This document shows, in pieces, positions 10,429 through 23,342 of a stretch of DNA of 64,000 bases. The translations under genes were made by a program, and so were the position numbers. Source of the stretch: Diphasiastrum complanatum. Taxonomy: Eukaryota; Streptophyta; Lycopodiopsida; Lycopodiales; Lycopodiaceae. The stretch covers positions 18,462,244-18,526,243 of the forward strand of contig CM055100.1 of NCBI GenBank assembly GCA_029204225.1. The letters are read 5' to 3'. The notes under the pieces are model-generated. The model saw only the letters and a program-made list of their open reading frames with translations. It ran no database searches and was not told where the DNA came from. Position 1 is the stretch's first letter. Each line of letters opens with the position of its first letter.

Positions 10429-10833
10429 CTAGTTAATGTATTTCGGCGTAGGTATGTAGAACACAAAAGCCATTCCTTTGATTAGAAGGCGACATATTCT
10501 TTTGTGGATATCACAGTATATATTTCTTTTGAAATGGTCATGCAGGTTAGAGTACTTTCTATTGTGTTTATGCTTAGAGGATGGTTGAGAATGTACAAGG
10601 TCCTGAAAATGAACGAAACAAAAATTATCTACGTCCATGATAGGAGTACTAATAATCTGAGAAAAATTATCAAGATAAGAAATTAAATTATAACGATTCT
10701 CATAAACTAGCTTATCAATATCAAAGAGAGCAAAAAAAATACTAGCAAAATACTCTAATTTGACAGATGGAATGTCACTGGTATTAAAAAAATCCAAAAG
10801 TTTGTCATCTGAGGCCATGGAGGAACTAGCCAT
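10429..10833 (-). CDS. hypothetical protein in the H3-like cluster
   Basis: 134 codons on the minus strand from an ATG at 10833 in a Ser-rich start (MASSSMASDD). The protein is rich in Phe, Asn, Asp and Tyr and has no membrane segment or motif I can name. The codons are AT-rich like the rest of the cluster. Paired modules G and H lie directly upstream (10843-11032), the same arrangement as for the H3-like ORF. Could be a real gene of an unknown element or chance openness in AT-rich DNA; the matching upstream context favours the first. Confidence 0.35.
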   Translation of the reverse strand: MASSSMASDDKLLDFFNTSDIPSVKLEYFASIFFALFDIDKLVYENRYNLISYLDNFSQIISTPIMDVDNFCFVHFQDLVHSQPSSKHKHNRKYSNLHDHFKRNIYCDIHKRICRLLIKGMAFVFYIPTPKYIN

Positions 10834-10842
10834 ATTGAATCC

Positions 10843-11032
10843 GATATCGGCTCAACGTGTCAGATAAATATTGGTGGAGGAATAAAGCAAAGTGTGCGCG
10901 CTGATCCGATATGGTAAGATCGAGATTGAAATTTTTTGAAAAGCACTAGTCGGAAGTGGCTGATATCGATTCAACGCGCCTGAATGAATACGAGCATGCA
11001 CGACAAGGGATGGCGCACGTCGATTCGATATC
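10843..11032. repeat. paired inverted-repeat modules G (10843-10912) and H (10962-11032)
   Basis: Module G runs from GATATCGGCTCAACGTGT to GCGCGCTGATCCGATAT, and module H from GATATCGATTCAACGCGC to CGTCGATTCGATATC. Lengths are 70 and 71 bp. They end 10 bp upstream of the ATG of the 10833 ORF. H is the most regular module of the set. Confidence 0.8.
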
Positions 11033-11114
11033 GGGATAATGAAGAAAAACAAGAAGGCTAGAGAGTTCAGAATAAAAGATTACGAAATTGAAATATGAAA
11101 AGTGGAACACATAT

Positions 11115-11711
11115 TTATAGCCAATTCCTGTTGATCCCATTTTTATCAAGAAAATAGGTGTGATCATAAAAAAAAATTCCTAACTCTAAAAGTGATTTTG
11201 GAGAACAACTTTTATATTGTAAAATACCGATATCCAAATGTATGACATCGATTATTCCTGCAATCAATTGAACTGATTGCCATTCAAAGAAATTTGATGG
11301 GTACAAATCTGCAAAACCAAACAAAAACATCTCAAGAAAAATATAATTTAAAGAAAATGCTAAATCTAAAGAAATTGAATCTGAAAACTTACAATTGCAT
11401 TTCCTTCTATCATTTGGATTCAGATCATGAATGTTGAGCTCATTGTGAAGATAAGCATGCTGAACTAAAACTTCCGTGATAGATTGACCGGCAGGTGATA
11501 CTTTAAAATCCATTATCCTGCCTTTTCAAGAGTTGCTATATATGTTATCTGATATTTTTCTTTTTTGAAATGAGCCTTTTGCAAAGGGATGCATCAAGAT
11601 CCATTGATATTTTCGATATATTCTTGGTATCCATTGATCTTCTACATTTTTTTCATTGCAAATATTGATTGCATCAATGGTTCCTCTTGGTCTCCGATTA
11701 TGTGTAGCCAT
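11115..11711 (-). pseudogene. hypothetical protein with one in-frame TGA and a probable intron
   Basis: One frame runs from ATG at 11711 to about 11115 with a single TGA near 11529. A good plant intron (AATT|GTAAGT at about 11391 to TTTTGCAG at about 11313, 79 nt) could be removed. The first 61 codons are basic (MATHNRRPRGT...). The second part contains DFKVSPAGQSITEVLVQ and a hydrophobic stretch. No family recognised. Same strand and composition as the H3-like cluster, so I treat it as its upstream-most member. Confidence 0.4.
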
Positions 11712-12400
11712 TAGTCGAAAATACGAGTACGCAAGCTGAGATCGGAGAGAATGTAGAGATTGCGAGGCAAACCTAAAAATGACAAGAAAATGAGAGATAG
11801 AATAAAGAAAATGAGAGGTATACTTGTGAATGACAAGAAGTTCCTTAACTACAAGGATTAGTTAACCACAGTTTATGACTATTGATGTCAAATCAACCTT
11901 GAGTGAACAATGACAGGCAACATAAGAGTATTCGGGCAGTAACTGTGGTCCAATTTCAATTGTTTGTTCTGCCCGACGGGATATTTGAAAATCACAAAAA
12001 TTTGGCTAGGAAAGTTAAATACTTGAAGTCATTGAAGTCATCTTGTGGTTGTGAAGTTAAACATGAAATATTTTCTTCTGAATAACAATACGACACTAAA
12101 AGATGGAGGGAGAGTTGAATATTGATCTCTTTTTGTTTTAAGCAAATCTTGTGTGTTAAAGGAGAGGAGATTCAAAGACTGGTACACGTAACGAGACTCA
12201 ACCACTAGAGTTTGAAGTGGTTCTTGTGTGCAAAGGGGCGAGAGGAGAGACTGAATAATAGTCAACCTCAACCAATAGTTGTGGTCCCAAGAACTTCTAG
12301 ACAATTTATCAACTCCACTTGACTATTTTGAATGGTTCCTTGTCCACCAACGGGTGGTAGAAGAGATTTAAACCCAAGTCTATCCCTAGGAATTTAAGGG
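11712..12400. other. no gene seen
   Basis: AT-rich spacer between the H3-like cluster and the hAT element. Short direct repeats occur (AGGAGAG near 12160 and 12240; CAACCACTAGAG and CAACCAATAG). No coding sequence or element border was identified. Confidence 0.4.
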
Positions 12401-12550
12401 GCTGAAGCCAAGGTTGCATCGAATCGCGGTTCGAACCTCCTTTTACAGTTCGAACCATGGAATCGTTCGGACCTGGTTCAAACCGTTCGAATCGTTCGAA
12501 CTGTCTGGCCCTAAAACGATTCCATCGGCCCTCGGGATTTTGTTCGCGCT

Positions 12551-13130
<580 letters not shown>

Positions 13131-13452
13131 GTGTGTGTGTGAGTTTTGAGATGTGTGCACACTGCACTGTGAGTTTGTGTGAGGCTTGAGCACTGAGATT
13201 GTGTGTGTGTGCACTGTGTGTGACATTGTGTGCATTGTGTGTGTTGAATCTTGATGGGGTTCAATGTGGGGCCTAGGCAGTGGGCATTGTGAGATGGGTG
13301 TGGGACCTGGGTAGCTACTTAGTTAGAACTTAGAACTTAGAACTTAGAGGTTAGGAGTTAGTGACTAGTTTGAGTTAGTAGTTACTAATTAGTACTATGT
13401 AGTTACTAGAGTCTAGTTAGAACTTAGAACTTAGAGAGATATGTAGACTGTC

Positions 13453-13563
<111 letters not shown>

Positions 13564-13566
13564 ACC

Positions 13567-16500
13567 ATGCCGAGGGATAGGGACCCCTTGTGGGATCACG
13601 TCACCATCGCTGCGGCCTATGGCACATCGGGCACGAAGAGATGGACTTGCAGATACTATCACCAGTCTTACACTGGAGGGCCCACACACATCAGGGCACA
13701 TTTGTTGCGTTTGAGGGGGTACGAGATTGCCGCTTGCATGCATGCTCCTGACACGCTACTCACTCCTGTCGCATCGGAGGAGGTTGGCCCTTCGAGGATG
13801 GGGCCCAGACTGAGAGGTAAACATTCAACTCTAAGACTCTTACACTTCAAAGTTCAAACATTGATCAAGTTTTAAGTTTTAACTTTTAGCTCACATGATA
13901 CATCAAGTTTGAAGTTTCAATTTCATTGATCATCTAATTTCTAAATTGTATTGTGATTTCAAATTTGTCTTTTTTGGCAGATCGAGATGCAGTCACGGCG
14001 ACACAACCAGAGGCCACCACATCACGCCCCCAAGTTTCCATCCACTCACCCCTCGCTTCCCATGGCCCAGAGGACAGAACTGGAGATAAGGCAGGGCCTA
14101 GTACCCGACCTGACCCGCCTTCTGGTGCAGGATCTTCGACACCACCTCCAGCCATGACCATACCGGCACCACATCATCCACCTGAGAGAGGGAGAGGTAG
14201 ACGGGGCCGCACTACATAGATGGGGGTAGGGAGTACTATGTGTCCAGCTTCGCTCCCAGAGCCATGGCAGAGGCAGAGGTTGTCGTTCGACAGTTGTTCT
14301 ACACCTACGATCTGCCATTTCATTTGACTAGGACCCCGGCATGGAGGAGGGCGATGAGTGCGATTGGGCAGGTGTGACAGGGGCCATCTTGCGAGCACCT
14401 GAGGACGAAGGGGCTTCTTGATGAGCGGGCTTCTGTTGACCAGAAGCTAGAGCCTCTCAAGAAGGCATGGGCCTAGTACGTTCTACTTGCTTTTAACTTT
14501 ATCTACTCTAAACTTTAGAGACTTTATGATGATTGTTCAATTGCAGGCGTTAATTGTAAATTACTTGTTAATTGCAATTTGCAGGCTGCAGCTAGCTATT
14601 TATGTTTAATTATGAATATTCAAATGATCATTTATCATTGGAATTTGCCATGAAATTTGAATTACAATTTACAATTTAAGATCTATCCTGATTCCTCTCG
14701 GATCTATCATGAATCATGATTCATCTTGTTTTGTCACCTATAAGTGAGTCGTGACCACGATCCACTGACTTGTCACTTGTCACCTCTGAACTTTCAACTA
14801 GGTATGGTTGCACCATCATATCTGATGGTTGGAGCGATACGAGGAGGCGCCACATATTGAATATCATGGTGTCTTTGTGCATGGGGACGATGTTTCTCAT
14901 ATCCATCGACACCTCTGGGGAGGCAGTCACGGGCGAGTACATGTTCTCACATGTTCGAGCTACCATTGAGGAGGTCGGACCACAGCACGTTGTACAGGCA
15001 TATATATTATACTTTTTACAATTTACAATTTACGGTTTACCTATAATGTTAAAACTTAAATGGTATTAGGTTACGGGTAATTACTAATTTGTAAATGTCA
15101 ATGTTGAATGTTCATTGTTCAAAGGCGATTTCGGATTGATTAACAATGGACTATAGTTCACTAAAGTCTAAGCAGTTGCCACTGAGCACTTGAGTCTTGA
15201 ATTCGGAATTCCAAACTCATGCACATTGCACATTGCATTGTATGGTTGTGCAGGATAATGCGTCAAACTGCGTCTCCATGGGTAGGCTCGTTAATGAGAC
15301 CTACCCCCACATCTTTTGGACACCTTGTGACGATGTGGTCAAGATTCCATGGATTGCGGAGGTGGTGCGTACTGCATGGTTCAATGGTGAGATTTGTCAC
15401 CAAGAAGCCTAGGGTCCTAGCCATGTTCAGGAGACAGTCCACCTTGGAGAGCTGCCCCCACCAGGTTTGCAAGTTGCAACTCAAATTTGATTTTTAAATG
15501 CGCTTCCGTAGACTGTTGGAACTTGGTAAGTATTTACTATTTACTATTTAGTTAGTAGTGGTAAATATTTCATGCAATGATGCATGTGCCATGTATTGTC
15601 TTGACTCTCAACTCTTGTCAGAAGTTAGAACTTAGAAATTGTCACTTGTGCAATGTGCCCTATGCAGATTTGCATTTATGTTCCTAGTCCTGAAACGACT
15701 GCTGAAAGTTCATCAGGGCTTGAGGCAGATGGTTGTTGCTGTTGACTGGGCGCAGTGGGGGCCGTCACAGGAGCCCAAGAGTAAGAGATTCGAGCGGACC
15801 GTTATGCATTCACCATTTTGGGATGAGGCTCGATCCATTGTGGTGGGCCTATAGCCCATCTACACTGTCCTGCGCCTTACAGATCGAGAGGGCTGCACAT
15901 TGGGCCTCTTGTACGAGTTCATGGACAGGTTGGGCGAGCAGTTGAGGCTTTGCACGACCATTAGCCCAGAGAGGTATTATGTATATCAAAAATCAGAGAT
16001 TCAAATTTCAAATGTAGTATGTAGATAGTAGTATGCAGTATGTACTATGATCTATCATGTACATTGTACTATATTGTATAATTATTACTGTGTCTTGACT
16101 CTTGAATCTTAATTCTTGCAGGCTTACGGAGGTCCGACTCCTTTGGTTGAACAGGTGGGAGTGTTTTCATAGGCCCCTGCATGCCATGGCCCACATACTC
16201 CATCCACTTTGGAGGAATGAGGAGCAGTTCACAGATAGGGAGCTCAGGGATGGCTGGAATGCCTATATCTCCTGAGTTTATCCTGATGTACACGAGCAAG
16301 ATAACCTGCTGGATGAGCTTCAGATTTTCAGGCAGAAGACCTTGGAGTTCGCCACTGGCCCGACGCTTTTGAGAGAGGGTAATAAACTGACCATGTGGCA
16401 TGGTCCATTTAACATTACAGTTTAAACTTGTTACAACTTGCTTCACATTTTACTGCACAGTTAGTCAATCATATTGTAACTTGTTGGAACTTGGAACTTG

Positions 16501-17262
16501 GTTGCAAGGGTTGATGTCCCCAAATTGCGTCGCCTTGCCATCAGGATTCTCTCACAGGACTGCACTGTAGTCGCTTGTGAGAGGAACTGGAGTGTCCATT
16601 CCATGATCCACACGAAGAAGAGGAATTGACTATCATCAGTACGTACACGCCAACCTGAGACTTTTGGGTAGACTCCAGACCACCGCAGAGCCTATCCAGG
16701 TAACTTGTACACCATAAATTATAATTTTTAAATTCTAATATGTGATCCATCATCCCAAGTGGCAGGACCCAGTTGGCAATTAGTAGATACTATTATACTA
16801 AATAGATCAGATTACATACTACATACTACATAGTAGATACTAGACTGTACTATGTAGCTAAATTTTAACTTTTGTCGGGACTCGGCCCTCCAAATTTTGT
16901 CTTGATTACAATGTGCATTGTGACATGTGCGTAGGTTAATCCCGATCTGATCGATGTGGCAAAGGTTCCAGAGTTGCCACCGAGAGACCAGTCAAAGGAG
17001 CATGTGTACACATTCCTCCATGAGGAGGCCATGCAAAGTGCAGGTGAAAAATTAGGATTGTCTAAGATGACATGTCTTGAATTTACGATAATTTAGGATT
17101 GTCTAAGGTGACAGGTCCGAGGAGGGCGAGGATGAGGATGAGGGGCATCATACCTCTGCCTCTGATGAGGATTTCGCAGCTGAGCCTACCACTCGAGAGG
17201 CCACAGTAGGCTCCACAGCACCACCAGCGAGTGGAAGGAGACTCATGCGTAGGAGAGCTTAG
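13567..17262 (+). pseudogene. hAT transposase, multi-exon, interrupted
   Basis: Blocks in order match hAT transposases. An N-terminal BED-type finger has CRYYHQSYTGGPTHIRAHLLR, where the second Cys of the first pair is Tyr (about 13567-13815). A Pro/Ser linker follows (13981-14219), then FYTYDLPFHLTRTPAW (14290-14345), IISDGWSDTRRRHILN with the first catalytic Asp (about 14815-14860), DNASNCVSMGRLV...HIFWTPC (15253-15330), RFAFMFLVLKRLLKV (15670-15710), the LYEFMDRLGEQL helix (15908-15945), and a C-terminal dimerisation block with RILSQDCTVVACERNWS (16540-16590). An acidic tail ends in RRLMRRRA-stop at 17262. Several TGA/TAG codons and frame changes interrupt it. The intron borders mostly look normal. 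Confidence 0.85.
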
Positions 17263-17851
17263 AGTGCTCACTGCAGCTTGGGCCCTGCTCAATGCTCATT
17301 GATGTCAGTCTTCAGATGATTGTAGAATGTACATTAGATCATTGTAATCACTAGTTACTAGTCTGTAGATGACACTACAATGTTCTTGTCGCGACTCACT
17401 AAATGAGCATTGACTCTTGCGCTGTTTAGTATTTACAGTGTAGTATGTACACATCATGATTTATTATCAAACACATCGCGCATTACATTGGTGACCGGAC
17501 TCATGAGGCACCTGGCATTTGTTGATTCATGAATCATGATATATTATGGATTCTAGAATCTAGTTTCAAGTATCGAGTTTCTTATTCCTAAAGTTAAGTT
17601 TTAACTGTAATATATACTATGTAATCTGTTTAAGTTTTAACTGTAGTATGTAGTATGTAGTCTGTTTAAACTTGGGTCATGACTCATAATGTCATTTTAA
17701 TTTTTGTAAATTTTGTTTTGAAAATTGAATCTTGATACGACGGTCACACTCCGATTCAAACTTGGCCTGGTGGTTCGAACCTCAAAGAATCGGTTCGAAC
17801 CGGCCGATTCGAATCGACCTGTTCGAATCGGGATGCAACCTTGGCTGAAGC

Positions 17852-19448
17852 ACCAACTCCCATTGGCTTGGTTGCTTATATGAAAAATGTGCCTTTAGCA
17901 TTAGACAAGAACCATGTGCACATTGAAGGCATAGCCTTCCATGATGCTATTGCTCTTGCATGGTGACAAAAGATACATTTTTGTCTTTTATAATCCTGTT
18001 TCCTTATTGCAATTAAAATTATGACTAAGCACACTAACACAATTAAGCATGTCGGAGACTACTTATTACTCTTAAGGGACGCTTTCAAAAAAGTTCCAGC
18101 CTGAAATGATACATAAGAAACTTGAACACTAAATCTTGGCAATCTCTACCTTTCTTGTGAGCGTCATAAAATAGGCTCAATAGCAAAAATGGATAAGATG
18201 CAACCAACATCTTGCTCTTACTTTTCTATTTGCCTGGAATAGTGAAGCTCTCTTACTTCTCCAGCTTTAAAGATCACATTCACTCATCATAAACTAGGCA
18301 AGCAATTGCCTGGTTGTCTGGAGCAATCTTTTAATCCATGGCTCAGAAGGTGGTAGGTAAAAAATCAAATTTCCATGGAACTTAATGTGCTTGTGCTGCG
18401 AAATGACCATTTCAGCAACTGTAGTTAGAGATAAAGTTCTCGAATCACCAACAGGTATAAAGGGTTTTGAATCCTTAAGAAATAATATGCTTAAAGAAAG
18501 GCACAATAAACAAACTTTGAAGGCAGTTTTGGTATAAAGTCCATGAAGCACAAACAAAAGTAAGAGCCAGATACTTATTATGCACAGTCTTATTCTTCCA
18601 ACCAGGTCATATTGGACATTGTTCTCCCAGCCAATAAATCGGTTTGAATCCTTAAGAAGAAAAATACTTCAAGAAAGGCACAATAAACAAACTTTTAAGG
18701 AAGTTGTGTCACACAGCTCCATGAAGCACAAGCAAAATTAGGAGCCAAATACTTATAGTATGCAGGCTGTATTTGACAGGTTATCACTGAATCATTCTTA
18801 AAACAAGGTCATAATGGACAAGCTGCTGTATTGCGTGGTTGATAAGAATGCAAGCTTGGTTTTGAAGTATCCACATTCCAATTGACATTTTTCCAAGAAA
18901 AATGGAAGCATAATAAAACCCCTCTTCAAAATTGACATGATGATAGATTTCTTACCATCTACCGTTTATGCAAATTCTATCAGACTGGACAAATGTGACA
19001 AACTCTTTATGTAACTGACAAGGTTGCTGTGGCAATCCTAGATTACCAATCAAATGCAATTTCTTGTACAAGAAGTTGAAATGGCAAAAGAGAATGCATA
19101 CAAAACCTGTCAGACCTTACTCTCCTTGGCGGCTACCAGTAGAAGTTTCCTCCCAAAACCTTTGTAATTTGATAAACCTTATCAGTTACAAAATTTGTAG
19201 CTAAGGAGAAAACCTACAATGTTAGATATTGAGGTTCAACAAATACCAGCACCTTTACAAGCCTGTGTTTTCATTTCAGTCTTGGTGTCAAATTCAATGC
19301 ATCTTATTACCATGTCTTTAACACTGAACACTGCCATTGCAACAAGAAAACTCAATGTTTGCCAGCCTAATACACTGAAAGAATTGGCAACATAAAAAGG
19401 AAACAGATACTGGAATAGATTCAGGAGCTCAGATTCACAGACATAGCA
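17852..19448. other. 3' flank of the phospholipase D gene; no separate gene seen
   Basis: Non-coding except for a short + strand open stretch right of the hAT insertion (about 17855-17965) that ends in TGA and matches no family I know. The stretch includes the tandem duplication at 18450-18830. Part of it nearest 19448 is presumably the 3' untranslated region of the phospholipase D gene. Confidence 0.4.
18450..18830. repeat. diverged tandem duplication of about 180-190 bp
   Basis: Unit 1 (from about 18455) and unit 2 (from about 18642) share TTTGAATCCTTAAGAA, AAAGGCACAATAAACAAACTT and CCATGAAGCACAA in the same order. They lie downstream of the phospholipase D gene and contain no ORF of note. 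Confidence 0.7.
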
Positions 19449-22435
19449 TCAAGTTGTCAGAATAGGTGGCAGGTAGTCAGATTTCACTCCCAGAATGTTA
19501 GCCTTTGTGTCGGGAAACTTTGTGACGCCCGGTAACTCCAAGACTGACCCATCATAAGATACTGACACTGGGTATGTTAGGAGGTGACCAGGAAGGTCCA
19601 CAACAGATTCAGCAGCATATAAGTCCCAGAGTTTATCTGAGATACTATTTATCATTCGTATACATCCAAGACTCCAAGGTTCTAAGAATGCATTGTTGAT
19701 TGTCCCGAGATGTTCAAACCACAGTGCCATTCGGAACCCATGAACGTCTCCTCGTGGCGATAAATCACTGACTGTGTGGTAAGGCTGATATGCACCCATT
19801 GCGATTTCTGTGTCTCTAGCGCCATCCATTGAGCGTTGATTGATATTTGCCGAGCCAACAATGATATACTCATCATCCACTGGTAGTCATCTTTGTATTA
19901 GCATTTGTACGGTTTTGCAATAGATACTCATAAATGCGAAGACAAACAAAAGATAATTCCAAGTCCAATTCCAAAGATTTCTGAAGGCTCCTTAGTAGAA
20001 GAAAAAATAGACATACCTATCATCATTTTGGAGTGAACGTATATCATGAACCGTCGACTATCCTGAAAAGCTCTGTAGTCTGTTCCTGGTGCAGGACTCT
20101 CTGGTGCAAGGTACTCTCCTCCTAGCCTTGTTTCCCGGTTCCCCAGGCAATAAAAAGAAAGATAGTCTTTCGGGCTTTCATGGTCTAACTGCTTTGCTTT
20201 TAGTGCTTGAGCAATTGTTTTGTACATCATCTCCATGGTTTTCCTCATCCAGTCCAAAATTGCTAGCACTTGGCCACTCTCAGGGATACCCTCAGGCCAC
20301 ATGGGAACTACAATGTACACGGCAAACCGCTCACCAGCTTCAATTTTACTAACAATTTTCAGAGCCAATTCCATTGGTATCATGTGCAGGGCACCTGCAT
20401 CCCGGCTAGTGTCCCATGCAAATGAACTGCCAAGGAAATACTGATTTTCAATATAGATGAAATTTTTGGCTCGGCGGATTGCATGGATGTAAGCATCTTG
20501 AATACTCCGATCAATGATATTATCTTTCCCACTTACAAGACCAGCAGCTCCAGCAGCCTCTGGTTCCGTAGGAAATCCTGCAGCAGCCCCTGCATCGATG
20601 GAGCGGAACAGCTGCACATGCCATGTGTCTAGATCATTTTCACCTATGACCTCTGTCGGAGGGACAATAGTTCTCATTTCCTGGATTGGCAGCAACAAGT
20701 CTGGACGTGATACCTGTTTCAACCAGCGCTGCTCAAAATTGTGGAGCACATCCCAAGCTATAGGACCTTCTAGCCTGGAGTGAATGTCGTGCCAAGGTTC
20801 CCTTGGACCACCCTTCTTCAGACTAGAGCCTTCAAAATTAGGCTGATGGAAATCGTCTTCGTGCACACTTTCAAGAGTTCGGAATAGAGAATGATACTGG
20901 TTATCGTAGCGGCCGTCACACAGATCAATCCCACCCACGAAGCTCACCATTCTCCGATAACTGTAGTCAGAACCTGTTAGAGGTGCATCTACAATGAGAG
21001 TCTTCTGATGGTGTGTAAACATAGCTCCAATCTGAAAACCCTGAATAAAACTTAAGTGATCATCGGGATTGCGCGGACATAGAATGCATTTCACATTTGA
21101 CCTTGCAAAATAATCTAGGGTTTCTTGATCATGAGTAGCCATCAAGCCTTCTGGTCTCACTACAGGAATGGAAGTACGATCATCCCAAACAAGCATCAAA
21201 ACCCTCACTCCCTCATTTGCTTTTCTTTTCAATAGCTCCCCTAGAGTCACGCCGCTGCTTCCCGGAATTGGTCGTTCAGGGTCCCGAACCAGTTTAATTT
21301 CTGGGTATACCGACCATCCAGTGAGATATATGAGATGGCGTGCATTATTTATAGCTTGAAAAATATCCTCCCAACATCTGGTAGGCTTTTTCAGCTCATT
21401 TCCTGAGAGATAGATTGGGGGCAGGAAGTGCTCAGCCATATGTGCATCCTGGTAAAGTGTAACATTACAACCCTTTCTTTGAGGATAGTAAGTGAATGGA
21501 ACACCAGGGAAGCTGTGCCCATTACGCACACCGGTGCCCCAGTATCGATCACGAGTTGCATCAAAGTACTGGAGGTGAACGTGAATTCTAGAATCTCCTC
21601 TAAGCTTCATTCCATTGTCATGGTACAAATCATACCAACCCTCAATAACTTTGCCAGAGAGGATCTCTATCACCGGTATTTTGGCTCTTCCAACTAAGAC
21701 TGCACCAACTGGGCGATCATCCTTCACACTAATTGTAACATTTGCAACATTATGGGCACAATATATGTGAAAGGACTCATTCCAGACAGGGTTGACTGGC
21801 TCATAGCTTATCATGCGAGTGCGACCGACACGAGCGTGTTCGAGATCAACTGTTGCATAGAATCTGCTTGCACCTTTTCCCAAACCTATTGCCTCCTCCA
21901 TATCCTCAACCATCTGAAAAGTAAGCTAAAATTTTAAACCCTAAGCTCGAAAAGATCTCCCTTGTATTGCAGTAGCTGAAGATATCTGAACAGATAAAAA
22001 TCTAAGATATCTTTTATGCATTTTGTTATGAGTGAGTTGTATACTTTTGGCAGACTCTATAACTAGCTAAGTTGTTCCAAGCATATACCACCACATTAAG
22101 GTCAACAAGGTCCACCCTGATAGCGAAATTGGGATGCATAAGGCAAAGCACAGCAGCCATGTCTCACACAAACTTTGGAAATAAGGGAGCAGAAATATTT
22201 GAGGCCGATATAAAGCTACAAAACTTTATTTGCCATCTCCTTCCTTGAGAGGAAGAGATTGATAAGAAAATTTTTAATATCTATGGACATTATTGGAAAC
22301 AAACAACCTCACAAGGAGAGACTTCACCTTTCTGAAGAAGCGGGGGGCAGCGCCTGTGGTTCTTTCTTCGTTGATAAGATCAGCTGCCTCAAAAATTGTG
22401 ACATGGAGAGTTCCGTGCAGCAGAATGAGAGCCAT
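19449..22435 (-). CDS. phospholipase D alpha
   Basis: Hydrolyses membrane phospholipids such as phosphatidylcholine to phosphatidic acid; plant PLD alpha binds membranes through a Ca2+-dependent C2 domain. Three exons on the minus strand: 22435-22328, 21913-20017 and 19879-19449, with GT-AG introns of 414 and 137 nt and consistent phases. They give about 811 residues, the usual PLD alpha length. The start ([17 protein letters not shown]) is the normal C2 N-terminus. The N-terminal C2 domain is followed by HHQKTLIVD (first HKD motif, about residues 338-345), [13 protein letters not shown], then [20 protein letters not shown] (second HKD, about residue 660, spanning the last intron), and the conserved end [11 protein letters not shown]. 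No stop or frameshift was seen. A family-level name is secure; the exact paralogue is not. Confidence 0.97.
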
Positions 22436-22767
22436 ACTTTACTACTTCAAACCCAAATACAAATTTGCACTTGGGTGTTGCTGCCGCTGCTGAAACAACA
22501 GAAACAGAAGAAGAACAAGACGAAGAGATTACAAACGAATTAGGATCTAGTAAGTGCAGCCCACATTGCTGAAGAGATCGTCATCCACCGCCAACAGCTG
22601 CCTACAAGCAACCCAATACATCAAGCCATAAATTAAGAATGAATTCAACAACTATATCCATTTGATTCCTCTGTCCGTGAGTATGCAGCATTAACACTCA
22701 CATTAAATTGCGAAATGGATCGATCAGACGGCCATCGCAGCGACGATCCAAGCAACCTGTGCGCTCG

Positions 22768-22811
<44 letters not shown>

Positions 22812-22900
22812 CTTGGTGCTTGCGCTTGGAATTTGAAGGGCATCTGCCATAGCCTGATTTTCAAATTGAAGGGGCTTTTTAATTTATGGCTATTTCAAAT
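22436..22900 (-). promoter_or_regulatory. 5' leader/promoter region of PLD alpha with a (CT)n tract
   Basis: Upstream (minus strand) of the PLD alpha ATG. A CT run of about 20 units at 22765-22808 reads as GA on the coding strand, as often found in plant leaders and GAGA-rich promoters. I cannot place the transcription start or a TATA box with confidence; a leader intron is possible. Confidence 0.45.
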
Positions 22901-23221
22901 TAAAAATATTAGGAAATTTCGTCTTTCTATTTAGAAAATCTTGTTTTATTTTAGAAAAATAAAATATAAGTAATGGATTCTTTGTGTTGATTAAGCGCAG
23001 TTTTTGGGCTTTTTAAAAAGCATAAAATGTCACTGAATTTTTTTTTTTAAATTTTAAATTTCTGAAGCACATTCCAAACGCGCGTCAGACTGCGCGTCAG
23101 TCCGCGTCAAACTGTGCGTGTCAGACTGCCACGTGGCAATTTGTCATTGGTCCAAAAAGAAACCACAGTGCTGATTATGCTTTGTAAATGGCATGTGGAA
23201 AAGTCAAAGACTCCATTATGA

Positions 23222-23342
23222 AATAGAAGGAGCCGGGCACGGGCCATTCTGCCCGGTTCGGCTTTCCAAAAAATTTAGGCTCGGCCCCTAAATTTTTTGG
23301 AAAACCTTACCGGGCAGAATGGCCTGTGCCCGGCTCCTTCCA
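23222..23342. repeat. foldback / MITE-like hairpin
   Basis: The left arm (about 23227-23279) and right arm (about 23287-23340) are near-perfect inverted repeats over about 50 bp around a 7-bp loop. GGAGCCGGGCACGGGCCATT faces AATGGCCTGTGCCCGGCTCC, and AAAAAATTTAGG faces CCTAAATTTTTT. The ends are GC-rich and the middle AT-rich. No coding capacity. Superfamily not assignable; flanking TA or longer duplications were not clear. Confidence 0.85.

Noticed and set aside
13934-14398. Minus-strand ORFs in the hAT Pro/Ser linker region
   Set aside because: GC-rich shadows of the + strand transposase exons.
17855-17965. Host exon disrupted by the hAT insertion (open stretch ending HDAIALAW-stop)
   Set aside because: The left flank contains an in-frame TAA, no splice border is evident, and I cannot match the protein to a family.
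20089-21697. Plus-strand ORFs inside the PLD alpha gene
   Set aside because: They are shadows of the conserved minus-strand exon and match no protein family.
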